Shown here one piece after another: positions 1 to 5,829 of a stretch of DNA of 6,545 bases. The notes under the pieces are model-generated. The model was not told the DNA's origin and did not search any database. It worked only from the letters and a program-made list of their open reading frames with translations. A program made the position numbers and the translations under genes. Each line of letters starts with the position of its first letter. Position 1 is the first letter of the stretch. The stretch lies in assembly GCA_029052265.1 (NCBI GenBank), contig JAIDJJ010000437.1, positions 1-6,545 of the forward strand, given 5' to 3'. Source of the stretch: Muribaculaceae bacterium (GTDB taxonomy: Bacteria > Bacteroidota > Bacteroidia > Bacteroidales > Muribaculaceae).

Positions 1-67
1 GAAGTATAATTTGTAAATAAATAATAATCATCGCTATAATCATAAACGGCATTTTAACATAAAACAT
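1..67 (-). CDS. Possible N-terminus of a membrane or exported protein, running off the left edge
   Basis: Reading the minus strand from an ATG at 67-65, an open frame continues to the window edge (22 codons). The predicted residues are almost all hydrophobic after a short start: MFYVKMPFMIIAM, then Ile/Tyr/Leu-rich, as in a signal sequence or first transmembrane helix. An AAAGGA string lies 2-3 nt upstream of this ATG on the minus strand, rather close for a Shine-Dalgarno. In-frame Met codons at 52 and 43 are alternative starts. If real, the gene is divergent from dapB. The stretch is short and A/T-rich, and such sequence readily gives hydrophobic codons by chance, so this is only a possibility. 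No family can be named. Confidence 0.22.
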   Translation of the reverse strand, partial: MFYVKMPFMIIAMIIIYLQIIL

Positions 68-95
68 TATCCTTTAGTAATATAAAGTTACCTGC

Positions 96-192
96 GTCTC
101 GCATCCTTGGGCGTATTTTGCCCCTTGCTTTCAGTCACATACCTCGGTATGCTCCTTTCAGCAAGTGACAAAATCCACTCCAAGGCTGCGAC
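96..192. repeat. Long imperfect inverted repeat (~48-nt arms)
   Basis: The left arm (96-143) and the reverse complement of the right arm (146-192) align along their whole length with a few mismatches and small gaps. Shared blocks include CGCA-CCTTGG, ATTTTG, CTTGCT and, at the centre, CATACC/GGTATG around a 2-nt spacer (144-145). The transcript would fold into one long interrupted stem. It is more GC-rich than the preceding A/T-rich sequence. From memory it resembles palindromic intergenic repeats scattered through Bacteroidales genomes, but only one copy is in the window, so its repeated nature is inference. It could act as a bidirectional terminator between divergent units or be a non-autonomous repeat element. 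Confidence 0.6.
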
Positions 193-300
193 CCCTACGA
201 CCCCGAAATTTTAAGGAACGAGCTCTGAGACCCCTTCCCACAAAGGGTCTGAACATCCCCCCTTTGTCGGACGTTCAATCATAAATGCAGTTTTTCATCG

Positions 301-316
301 TTTATTAATTAATAAA
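301..316. promoter_or_regulatory. Perfect 16-bp A/T palindrome upstream of dapB
   Basis: TTTATTAATTAATAAA is a perfect self-complementary 16-mer lying 47 bp before the dapB start codon. Its position in the presumed leader or promoter would suit an operator for a dimeric regulator. However, the sequence is pure A/T, where palindromes arise more easily by chance, and no known binding motif was recognised. Confidence 0.3.
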
Positions 317-362
317 TCTTCCGTCAGCACGGATGTGCCCGGACACAAAACAATTTCGTCTA

Positions 363-1115
363 ATGAAAATAGCTATCATAGGATATGGCAAAATGGGCCA
401 TCTCATAGAAACCATTGCAAAAGAGCGAGGTCATAAGATCGTGTGCATAATCGATGCCGATAATTCCGGTGACTTCAACACCCCGGAATTTAAAAGTGCG
501 GACGTGGCTATCGAATTTACAACTCCCGGCACTGCCGTGGCAAACATTCTCGCATCGTTCGCTGCCAAGGTCCCTGTTGTAGTGGGCACAACCGGCTGGA
601 CTGATTCCCTGCCCGACATTAAAGACATCTGTCTCAAAGGGGAAGGGTCAATGCTATGGGCGTCTAATTTCTCTATCGGAGTCAACCTCTTCATGGCTTT
701 CAACAGATATGTCGCGAAGGTGATGAACGGTTTTCCCGAATATACCCCTTCTATGACAGAGATACACCATATACACAAGCTCGATCACCCCTCCGGCACT
801 GCAATCACCCTCGCCGATGAGCTCGTGGCTGAGGTCGACAGGATCTCCCGATGGGAAGAACCGGAACCCGGGAAGAAACCGGATCCCCATGCCCTCCCGA
901 TACAGCATGTCAGGGAAGGGGAGGTGCCGGGAACCCATATTATTTCCTGGGATTCGGAGGTAGACACCATAACGCTGCGACATGAAGCCAAAAACAGAAC
1001 CGGATTCGCGCTCGGAGCTGTCAAGGCTGCCGAATGGCTAAAGGGGAGGAACGGTTTCTTCACTATGGCTGACATGCTCTCTGACGTGACCGCGACAACC
1101 GGTCTGTTTGTGTAA
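363..1115 (+). CDS. dapB: 4-hydroxy-tetrahydrodipicolinate reductase
   Basis: This cytoplasmic enzyme performs the NAD(P)H-dependent reduction of 4-hydroxy-tetrahydrodipicolinate in the diaminopimelate/lysine pathway. It supplies lysine and the DAP crosslinking residue of peptidoglycan. The N-terminus has the Rossmann nucleotide loop IIGYGKMG (residues 5-12), followed by GTTGW (75-79) and NFSIGVN (102-108). The family signature EIHHIHKLDHPSGTA (133-147) contains the catalytic His135 and Lys139, equivalent to His159 and Lys163 of the E. coli enzyme. The C-terminal RTGFALGAVKAAEWL block is also typical. The start at 363 gives MKIAIIGYGKMG, the standard N-terminus; an in-frame ATG at 333 would add ten residues with no family counterpart. 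At 250 aa it is a normal length for Bacteroidetes. It is the first gene of the housekeeping block, followed after 81 bp by lepB. Confidence 0.97.
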   Translation: MKIAIIGYGKMGHLIETIAKERGHKIVCIIDADNSGDFNTPEFKSADVAIEFTTPGTAVANILASFAAKVPVVVGTTGWTDSLPDIKDICLKGEGSMLWASNFSIGVNLFMAFNRYVAKVMNGFPEYTPSMTEIHHIHKLDHPSGTAITLADELVAEVDRISRWEEPEPGKKPDPHALPIQHVREGEVPGTHIISWDSEVDTITLRHEAKNRTGFALGAVKAAEWLKGRNGFFTMADMLSDVTATTGLFV

Positions 1116-1128
1116 TTTTTTTAATTCC

Positions 1129-1156
1129 GGAAGGATGCCTGGTCAGGTATCCTTCC
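1129..1156 (+). terminator. Stem-loop between dapB and lepB
   Basis: GGAAGGATGCCT (1129-1140) pairs with AGGTATCCTTCC (1145-1156) around a GGTC loop: 12 bp, with one G-U wobble. It starts 14 nt after the dapB stop codon. The sequence downstream (AAAATATTAATTTG) is A/T-rich but has no clean U-tract; the T-run instead precedes the stem at 1116-1122. It may be an inefficient terminator, an mRNA 3'-end stabiliser or a point of differential expression between dapB and lepB. The hairpin is certain as sequence; its function is inferred. Confidence 0.5.
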
Positions 1157-1196
1157 AAAATATTAATTTGCTGACAATCTTTTACTGTTTTTTATA

Positions 1197-2672
1197 ATGA
1201 CCGACCTACATAACCCGTCAAAAGGCTCCGGCAACGGAGCACACCCCACAGAAAAGGGGATAATGTCTCTCCGCGAAAGGATACGCCGCACTAAAACCAC
1301 CCGCTGGATACGATTCGGTATCGTGTCGCTGCTTTTTTTCCTTTGGGTGATATGGATGGGAAATCCATGGCTCGGTCTTATATGGCTTCTGCTCCTCGAT
1401 ATTTATATCACCGCATATATCCCCTGGACATGGTGGAAAAAGACCAACGGTCCTGTCCGTACTGTGATGGGATGGGTGGATGCTATTGTTTACGCACTGG
1501 TGCTGGTCTACATGATATTCGCTTTCATCGGGCAGAATTACAAGATCCCTTCATCAAGTCTTGAAAAATCTCTTCTTGTGGGTGATTACCTGTGGGTAAA
1601 CAAGACCATATACGGTCCGAGGGTGCCGCAGACTCCGCTACATTTCCCTCTCGCTCAACACACCATGCCCGTCATAAATACTAAAAGTTATCTTGAAAAT
1701 CCTCAGCTCGAATATCACCGTCTACCCGGAATCCGTGAAATAAAGCGCGGTGACATTGTGGTGTTCAACTATCCTCAGGGCGACACCGTGGCACTGAAAA
1801 TCCAGAATCCTGATTATTATCAGATCTCCCATGACCTGAAGCGAAACGGCATTGAGAATCCTCGGGAATACATGGAAATGAATCCGCAGGTATTCGGTGA
1901 GATTGTCTGGCGTCCGGTAGACCGCCGGGAAAACTATGTGAAGCGTGCCATCGGGTTGCCGGGGGAAAGGCTGCTCATCAGAAACGACTCAATATTTATC
2001 AACGGAGAGGTGATACCCGAGCCTGAAAATGTGCAGTACAACTACATAATCCCTGTAAACGGACCTATCTCAGACGACAAATGGTCGTCAATAGGGGTGA
2101 GGATGGACGATCACGGGAATGCTCCCGCAAGAAACGACATAGCCGGATTCAGCTATTATGATGTGCCTCTCACAAAAGAGATGAAAGCTGCCGTCGAGAA
2201 ATGGGAAGAAGTTTCCGGTCCTCTCCGCAAGGAAAGCGACTCTGGATTTTACGACCTTTCGGGAATGTTCCCGCTCGGTGCTGATTATGGCTGGACAAGA
2301 CCTGACATGGGTGAATTGTGGATCCCGGAAAGAGGGGCGACACTGCATCTCACCCTCAACAATCTCCCCATCTATGAGCGTGCCATAAGTGTATATGAGG
2401 GCAACGACCTGAAAGTGAAAGACGGTAAAATATTCATTAACGGCGAAGAAACCGAATATTATACTTTCAAACTCGACTACTATTGGATGATGGGCGACAA
2501 CCGCGACCGTTCGGCTGATTCCCGTTACTGGGGGTTTGTTCCGGAAGATCACATAGTAGGCTCCCCGATGTTTGTAATCGTATCGTTTGACGAGGAGAAA
2601 GGACTCTTCGACGGCAAGATCCGCTGGAACCGTATACTCCGGGATGCCAATCCCGACAGCTCCAAGTTTTAA
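1197..2672 (+). CDS. lepB: Signal peptidase I (leader peptidase), Bacteroidetes long form
   Basis: This inner-membrane Ser/Lys protease (family S26) removes signal peptides from exported proteins. Three hydrophobic segments (about residues 41-54, 57-75, 93-112) precede the catalytic domain. The nucleophile box is IPSSSLEKSLLVGDYLWVNK, with Ser121 at the position of the active serine in the usual PTGSMxPTL motif. The general-base box is YVKRAIGLPGE, with Lys249. The C-terminal box MMGDNRDRSADSRYWGFVPEDHIVG (431-455) is intact. At 491 aa it is much longer than the E. coli enzyme because of insertions after the Ser box (about 145-240) and between the Lys and GDNR boxes (about 275-425), which fits Bacteroidetes homologues. 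Met23 (codon at 1263, preceded by an AGGGGAT-like string) is a credible alternative start that would drop a polar N-terminal tail. WbqC follows after 33 bp, probably co-transcribed. Confidence 0.96.
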   Translation: MTDLHNPSKGSGNGAHPTEKGIMSLRERIRRTKTTRWIRFGIVSLLFFLWVIWMGNPWLGLIWLLLLDIYITAYIPWTWWKKTNGPVRTVMGWVDAIVYALVLVYMIFAFIGQNYKIPSSSLEKSLLVGDYLWVNKTIYGPRVPQTPLHFPLAQHTMPVINTKSYLENPQLEYHRLPGIREIKRGDIVVFNYPQGDTVALKIQNPDYYQISHDLKRNGIENPREYMEMNPQVFGEIVWRPVDRRENYVKRAIGLPGERLLIRNDSIFINGEVIPEPENVQYNYIIPVNGPISDDKWSSIGVRMDDHGNAPARNDIAGFSYYDVPLTKEMKAAVEKWEEVSGPLRKESDSGFYDLSGMFPLGADYGWTRPDMGELWIPERGATLHLTLNNLPIYERAISVYEGNDLKVKDGKIFINGEETEYYTFKLDYYWMMGDNRDRSADSRYWGFVPEDHIVGSPMFVIVSFDEEKGLFDGKIRWNRILRDANPDSSKF

Positions 2673-2705
2673 TAATTTAAGGGTTCATACAACTCAAAAA
2701 TCACA

Positions 2706-3335
2706 ATGACAATCATTCCTTTCGCTCCTTCTGCAGAATGGTATGCAGCATGGTTGCGGGCACGTTGCAAAGGATTGCCGGAGGCGGAATCTATTGCAGC
2801 GGCGAATATTGCAACGGGCATAACCGGTAAGGACTATGCCCGTTGCCGGATTATTGGGAACGGCAATGAAATTATTCTCTCGATGGCTATCGAGGGTGGG
2901 GCGGCACGTTTAAAACGGACATCTTTCATCCCCTCCGCGCAATTGTCTGACCATGGCAACTGGCGCCATGTGCATCTTGGTGCCATCGAAGCAGCATATG
3001 GACGTACCCCTTATTTCCAACACTTATTCCCGATAATCAGCGAAGTATATTCCAACACCACAAAATCCCTCGCTGCCTTCAATATGTCGCTCCACAAAGC
3101 CATCTCCGGATTCCTCTCCATTCCGGAGCAAAACCTTCAACACAATTCACGGCAAACCGATCCTGACATCATGGCATATCTCTGTTCTGATTCCACTGTC
3201 GACATACATCCGGATACCATACATGAACGTGCCTCAGAACTTGCCTTTCAAATATCCCCCCACCTATCCATAATCGATCCTCTGATGCATCTCGGTACTG
3301 AAATCCTCCTCCCGCTCACTTTACTCCAAAACTAA
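2706..3335 (+). CDS. WbqC-family protein
   Basis: This 209-aa soluble protein, with no signal peptide or membrane segment, resembles the WbqC family (Pfam WbqC-like). The best evidence is the central block NWRHVHLGAIEAAYGRTPYFQHLFP (residues 85-109), matching the family's W-x-H...aYg-x-x-pyF pattern. The C-terminal SIIDPLMHLGTEILLPL (188-204) matches the family's ending. The N-terminal part (about 36-75, ATGITGKDYARCRIIGNGN then IEGGAARLKRT) corresponds to the family's KQsYRnRc...gaNG region but is divergent. WbqC proteins are linked to surface polysaccharide loci, but their biochemical activity is not firmly established, so no reaction is assigned. In Bacteroidetes the gene often sits beside lepB, as here. 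It ends only 26 bp before the next gene, yet base composition changes sharply at that point. Confidence 0.85.
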   Translation: MTIIPFAPSAEWYAAWLRARCKGLPEAESIAAANIATGITGKDYARCRIIGNGNEIILSMAIEGGAARLKRTSFIPSAQLSDHGNWRHVHLGAIEAAYGRTPYFQHLFPIISEVYSNTTKSLAAFNMSLHKAISGFLSIPEQNLQHNSRQTDPDIMAYLCSDSTVDIHPDTIHERASELAFQISPHLSIIDPLMHLGTEILLPLTLLQN

Positions 3336-3361
3336 GAAAACATTATCAAATCTCTTCTTTC

Positions 3362-5218
3362 ATGTATTATATTGGTTATCTGATAATAATTTCTATTTCC
3401 ATATTTTTATCTTCCTGTATTGACAGACACCATAATCCACAACTTGAGAGAGTGAGCGATCTCATAGAGAGTAACCCTCTGGTTGCTATTGATTCTCTTG
3501 AGAAAATCAACCGCGCAACCCTTGACATTGAAAACAGGCATTATTATGATTTTTTGTTAATAAAGGCATCCGACAAAGCTTATATTCCACATAAAAGCGA
3601 CAGTTTAATTAAGTCTGTTGTCAATTATTACTCTTTTTTTAAAGATAATCCCTTATATATTGAAAGCCTCTATTATGCCGGACGTGTATACAGTGACAAA
3701 GGCGATAAAAAAACTGCTTTCATATATTTCCAGAAAGCTTTGGACCTACTTCCTGAAGACACCCCGTATCCCCATCTCAGAAGTCATGTCTTAAGCCAGA
3801 CAGGGCGCTTCTTATCAGATATCAGATTGTATGAAAAATCACTCCCGATTATACGGGATGTGATCAAAATTAATGAAACGAGAAGAGATTCTGTAAATCT
3901 TTCATTCAATCATCAACTCATATGCGATTCTTTTATTCATCTTGAACAATATGACAGTGCCGAATGGCATATAAAGGAAGCTGAAAAAATCGCTACGGGA
4001 TTTCCGACAGAACACCGTGCCTCAATACGAGTCTATCTTGCAGCTATAAATCTACATAAGGGTAATATTTCAACTGCTCTTTCTCTAATACGCCATTCTC
4101 CTGACAGTATATGGGAAGAAGCCAGACCTTTCGCACTGTCGTATGCAGCCGAAATTTACCTTAAAGCTAACATTCTTGACACTGCCTATATTTATTCAAA
4201 GGAATTGATCAACAGCGATGATACTCTTAATCAAAAAACCGGATACAAGCTACTTCTTTTAACTCCTCTCGAGAAACTGATACCTCGAGATTCACTTCAA
4301 TTTTATTATAACAAATACCGAATCGCATTAGAAAGTTATTATAACAACAGAGAAAAGGAAGCTGCCATCATCCAATATACTCAATTCAATTACGATACGC
4401 ATGTACAAATGCGCAACGAAACGGAACACGATAATGTAATACTCAAATATTTGGTTGTGGCACTATCAGTGTTGATTGTAGTGGCAGGTATAACGATTCT
4501 AATCCTTAAGTTCAAAATTAAGATGCAACAGATCATGCTGTTCAAGGTTCTTTTGATTATTAAAGATCTTAAGCTATCTTTGGCTTTCCATAAGTCAGTA
4601 ATTCAAAAATATCTGTCCGATTCTTCTGAATCGGCAGTGAATACGGCGGGTTCATTGCCGGAGCCAAACACCTCTGAATCAAATAAAAATTCAGAGAAGC
4701 AGCATTCTAATCCGAATCAGGGAACTTTAACGCAACCAGATAATCTCCTTGACATTGAGAATCAACTCATATCTACCAATATAAAGCAAAGAAACTTGTT
4801 AAATGATATACAGGATAAGCTTAGGTCGGAAATGCTCGCGCTCTATGTTCCCGGAATGCTTATTCCGGTTCCTGATATAATAAAAAATTCTGACGAGTAC
4901 TATAAACTGAAAGAATTTATACGACTAAAACAAGCCGTTGATGAAGATTCTGAATTTTGGTTAGATCTAAAAAGATGTATCTCTCTCGCAGCTCCTATGT
5001 TTATAGAGAGATTGAATATTCTTACCGGCGGCAAACTAAAAACAAAAGATCTTCAAACTGCTTTGCTTATCAAGTGTGGCATCTCCCATTCTCAAATGTC
5101 TATCATATTCGGACGTACAAAAGGGGCAATTTCCCAAAGAAAAGAAACCCTTTCCAAAAAATTGTTTGGCAGCAAGGTAGAGATGGGGATTTTAGAACAG
5201 ATTATCCGGCTTCTTTAA
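3362..5218 (+). CDS. Membrane-anchored TPR protein with C-terminal HTH, probable transcriptional regulator
   Basis: This 618-aa protein has a layered architecture. Residues 1-19 form a hydrophobic leader ending in a lipobox (LSSC, Cys19). TPR-like helical repeats follow, clearest at 100-133 (YYAGRVYSDKGDKKTAFIYF) and about 180-213. A single strong transmembrane helix lies at about 360-384, with a Lys-rich stop (KFKIKMQQ). Then come a helical segment, a low-complexity Ser/Asn/Pro/Gln linker (420-460), a second helical part, and a C-terminal helix-turn-helix-like region: DLQTALLIKCGISHSQMS, then FGRTKGAISQRKETLSKKLFG (563-603). This matches a Bacteroidetes class in which a periplasmic TPR sensor is joined through one membrane helix to a cytoplasmic DNA-binding domain. 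The signal it senses is unknown. Its position just before a small-peptide locus and a repeat-rich promoter suggests it controls that locus. Codon use is A/T-rich, unlike the upstream genes. No promoter was found in the 26-bp gap before it. Confidence 0.82.
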   Translation: MYYIGYLIIISISIFLSSCIDRHHNPQLERVSDLIESNPLVAIDSLEKINRATLDIENRHYYDFLLIKASDKAYIPHKSDSLIKSVVNYYSFFKDNPLYIESLYYAGRVYSDKGDKKTAFIYFQKALDLLPEDTPYPHLRSHVLSQTGRFLSDIRLYEKSLPIIRDVIKINETRRDSVNLSFNHQLICDSFIHLEQYDSAEWHIKEAEKIATGFPTEHRASIRVYLAAINLHKGNISTALSLIRHSPDSIWEEARPFALSYAAEIYLKANILDTAYIYSKELINSDDTLNQKTGYKLLLLTPLEKLIPRDSLQFYYNKYRIALESYYNNREKEAAIIQYTQFNYDTHVQMRNETEHDNVILKYLVVALSVLIVVAGITILILKFKIKMQQIMLFKVLLIIKDLKLSLAFHKSVIQKYLSDSSESAVNTAGSLPEPNTSESNKNSEKQHSNPNQGTLTQPDNLLDIENQLISTNIKQRNLLNDIQDKLRSEMLALYVPGMLIPVPDIIKNSDEYYKLKEFIRLKQAVDEDSEFWLDLKRCISLAAPMFIERLNILTGGKLKTKDLQTALLIKCGISHSQMSIIFGRTKGAISQRKETLSKKLFGSKVEMGILEQIIRLL

Positions 5219-5231
5219 GGATTCTGATTTC

Positions 5232-5316
5232 GAGCGTAAATGAGCGGAAATTGTCTATATTCCCTGATATTGGATAGTTCCGCTCATTTTCCGCTCAATT
5301 TTATTTGTCCTCGCTC
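5232..5316. repeat. Cluster of five GAGCG elements, candidate operator array
   Basis: The pentamer GAGCG occurs at 5232-5236 and 5242-5246, and as its complement CGCTC at 5281-5285, 5292-5296 and 5312-5316. The two left copies read GAGCGTAAAT and GAGCGGAAAT in tandem, 10 bp apart. The next two read CCGCTCATTTT and CCGCTCAATTTT, 11 bp apart in opposite orientation, and the last lies 20 bp further on, between the promoter elements. Spacings of 10, 11 and 20 bp place most copies on the same face of the helix, as expected for an array of regulator sites. The HTH protein encoded immediately upstream is the obvious candidate ligand. The repeats are plainly visible; the operator role is inferred. 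Confidence 0.5.
5241..5290 (+). terminator. Candidate terminator hairpin after the TPR-HTH gene
   Basis: TGAGCGGAA (5241-5249) is the exact reverse complement of TTCCGCTCA (5278-5286), giving a 9-bp stem followed directly by TTTT. An inner CTAT/ATAG pairing (5255-5258 with 5274-5277) may extend it. The second CCGCTCA (5291-5297), followed by ATTTTATTTG, can pair with the same left arm, so two mutually exclusive stems exist. The loop is long for a classic intrinsic terminator. The structure may end the regulator transcript 22 nt past its stop codon, or may simply reflect inverted operator sites. Confidence 0.45.
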
Positions 5317-5335
5317 TTTAAACTCACTAACTTTA
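5304..5335 (+). promoter_or_regulatory. Bacteroides-type promoter for the DUF3244-like/precursor operon
   Basis: TTTG (5304-5307) and TAACTTTA (5328-5335) match the Bacteroidetes primary-sigma consensus TTTG / TAnnTTTG, with only the last base of the -7 element different. The 20-nt spacer is right for this promoter class. Transcription would start near 5342, leaving a short leader before the ATG at 5355. One GAGCG element falls inside the spacer and two lie just upstream of the -33 box, so regulator binding could directly affect polymerase. Confidence 0.55.
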
Positions 5336-5354
5336 CTGCCATAAAAATTTATTT

Positions 5355-5774
5355 ATGACACACAAGTTTGCTTCATTTCTAATCTTTTCTATTCTCTCCT
5401 TATGCATCTACCACCCATTGCATGCACAAGGGGCAACGATAGAATGCTCAGAAGATCTAATTGAGATTTACTTACATCAATCAGATACAGATGACGACAA
5501 CACATCTGACGATGAACGGGACAAACATAATCGTGGAGAGCGTATGCCTCAACAACCGATTGTTTGCTCAATTAGTGATGATTCAGGTATCTCTTTGCCA
5601 AATTACTTTGATATTTCAGAAATTTCATCATTTGAAATCTGGAATCAAAATACCTGTATAGCATCGTTTATAGATCAGAAAGATTTCATTGATATGATTT
5701 TTTCTCTAAAAGGAGAATATCAATTAATATTCCGATTCAAAAACTATCTGCTTTCTGGATATATCTCTTTCTAA
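5355..5774 (+). CDS. Small secreted DUF3244-like protein with Asp-rich insert
   Basis: This 139-aa protein has a Sec signal peptide: Lys4, then a hydrophobic core FASFLIFSILSLCIYHPL and an AxA-like end LHA-Q, so cleavage after about Ala24 is likely. The mature part begins with EDLIEIYLHQ and a very acidic run, SDTDDDNTSDDERD (43-56). The part after GERMPQQPIVCSIS (61-74) looks like a small beta-sandwich and ends GEYQLIFRFKNYLLSGYISF. This GEY...G-Y-I-F ending resembles DUF3244 proteins of Bacteroidetes, which are secreted and of unknown function. The family call is by eye only. It is the first gene after the candidate promoter, has an A/T-rich leader (AAAAATTTATTT) instead of a Shine-Dalgarno, and lies 55 bp before the peptide precursor, so it is probably in the same operon. 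It could be an accessory, immunity-like or anchoring protein. Confidence 0.7.
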   Translation: MTHKFASFLIFSILSLCIYHPLHAQGATIECSEDLIEIYLHQSDTDDDNTSDDERDKHNRGERMPQQPIVCSISDDSGISLPNYFDISEISSFEIWNQNTCIASFIDQKDFIDMIFSLKGEYQLIFRFKNYLLSGYISF

Positions 5775-5781
5775 AAACATC

Positions 5782-5805
5782 AGGATACGCAATAGTGCAT
5801 ATCCT
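5782..5805 (+). promoter_or_regulatory. Hairpin in the gap before the precursor gene
   Basis: AGGATACGCA (5782-5791) pairs with TGCATATCCT (5796-5805) around an ATAG loop, with nine of ten positions matched (one C-A mismatch). It lies 7 nt after the stop codon of the DUF3244-like gene and 24 nt before the precursor start. The sequence after it (AAACTAAACAAATATTTTATTT) has no immediate U-tract, so it is not a clean terminator. A processing site or stabilising 5' structure that raises precursor mRNA relative to its neighbour is plausible. Confidence 0.4.
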
Positions 5806-5829
5806 AAACTAAACAAATATTTTATTTAT

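Larger units (their letters stand above)
68..362. other. Intergenic region upstream of dapB
   Basis: No convincing gene is visible in this 295-bp stretch. It holds a long imperfect inverted repeat (96-192), a small hairpin with arms AGACCC at 228-233 and GGGTCT at 245-250, and a perfect A/T palindrome (301-316) close to the dapB start. I looked for a Bacteroides-type promoter (TTTG, about 20 nt, TAnnTTTG) for dapB. There is a TTTG at 263-266, but no good -7 element at the right spacing, so no promoter is called. Confidence 0.6.

Noticed and set aside
228..250. Small hairpin (AGACCC/GGGTCT) as a terminator
   Set aside because: The stem is only 6 bp, with an 11-nt loop and no following U-tract.
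333..362. Upstream in-frame ATG at 333 as the dapB start
   Set aside because: The extra ten residues (MCPDTKQFRL) lack a family counterpart, while ATG 363 gives the standard MKIAIIGYGKMG beginning.
431..1075. Minus-strand open frames opposite dapB (431-778, 654-983, 785-1075)
   Set aside because: They overlap a fully conserved dapB, have no recognisable domains or start signals, and look like reverse-frame shadows of GC-rich codons.
2088..2552. 154-aa minus-strand open frame opposite lepB
   Set aside because: It lies wholly inside lepB, covering its C-terminal catalytic box, and its translation has no coherent family character.
4957..5277. 106-aa + strand frame overlapping the end of the TPR-HTH gene
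   Set aside because: It is out of frame with the HTH-encoding end of a convincing gene, and its translation is low in hydrophobic patterning and has no recognisable motif.
5389..5661. Short frames on both strands overlapping the DUF3244-like gene
   Set aside because: The 5355-5774 frame has a signal peptide and a family-like C-terminus; the overlapping frames have neither.
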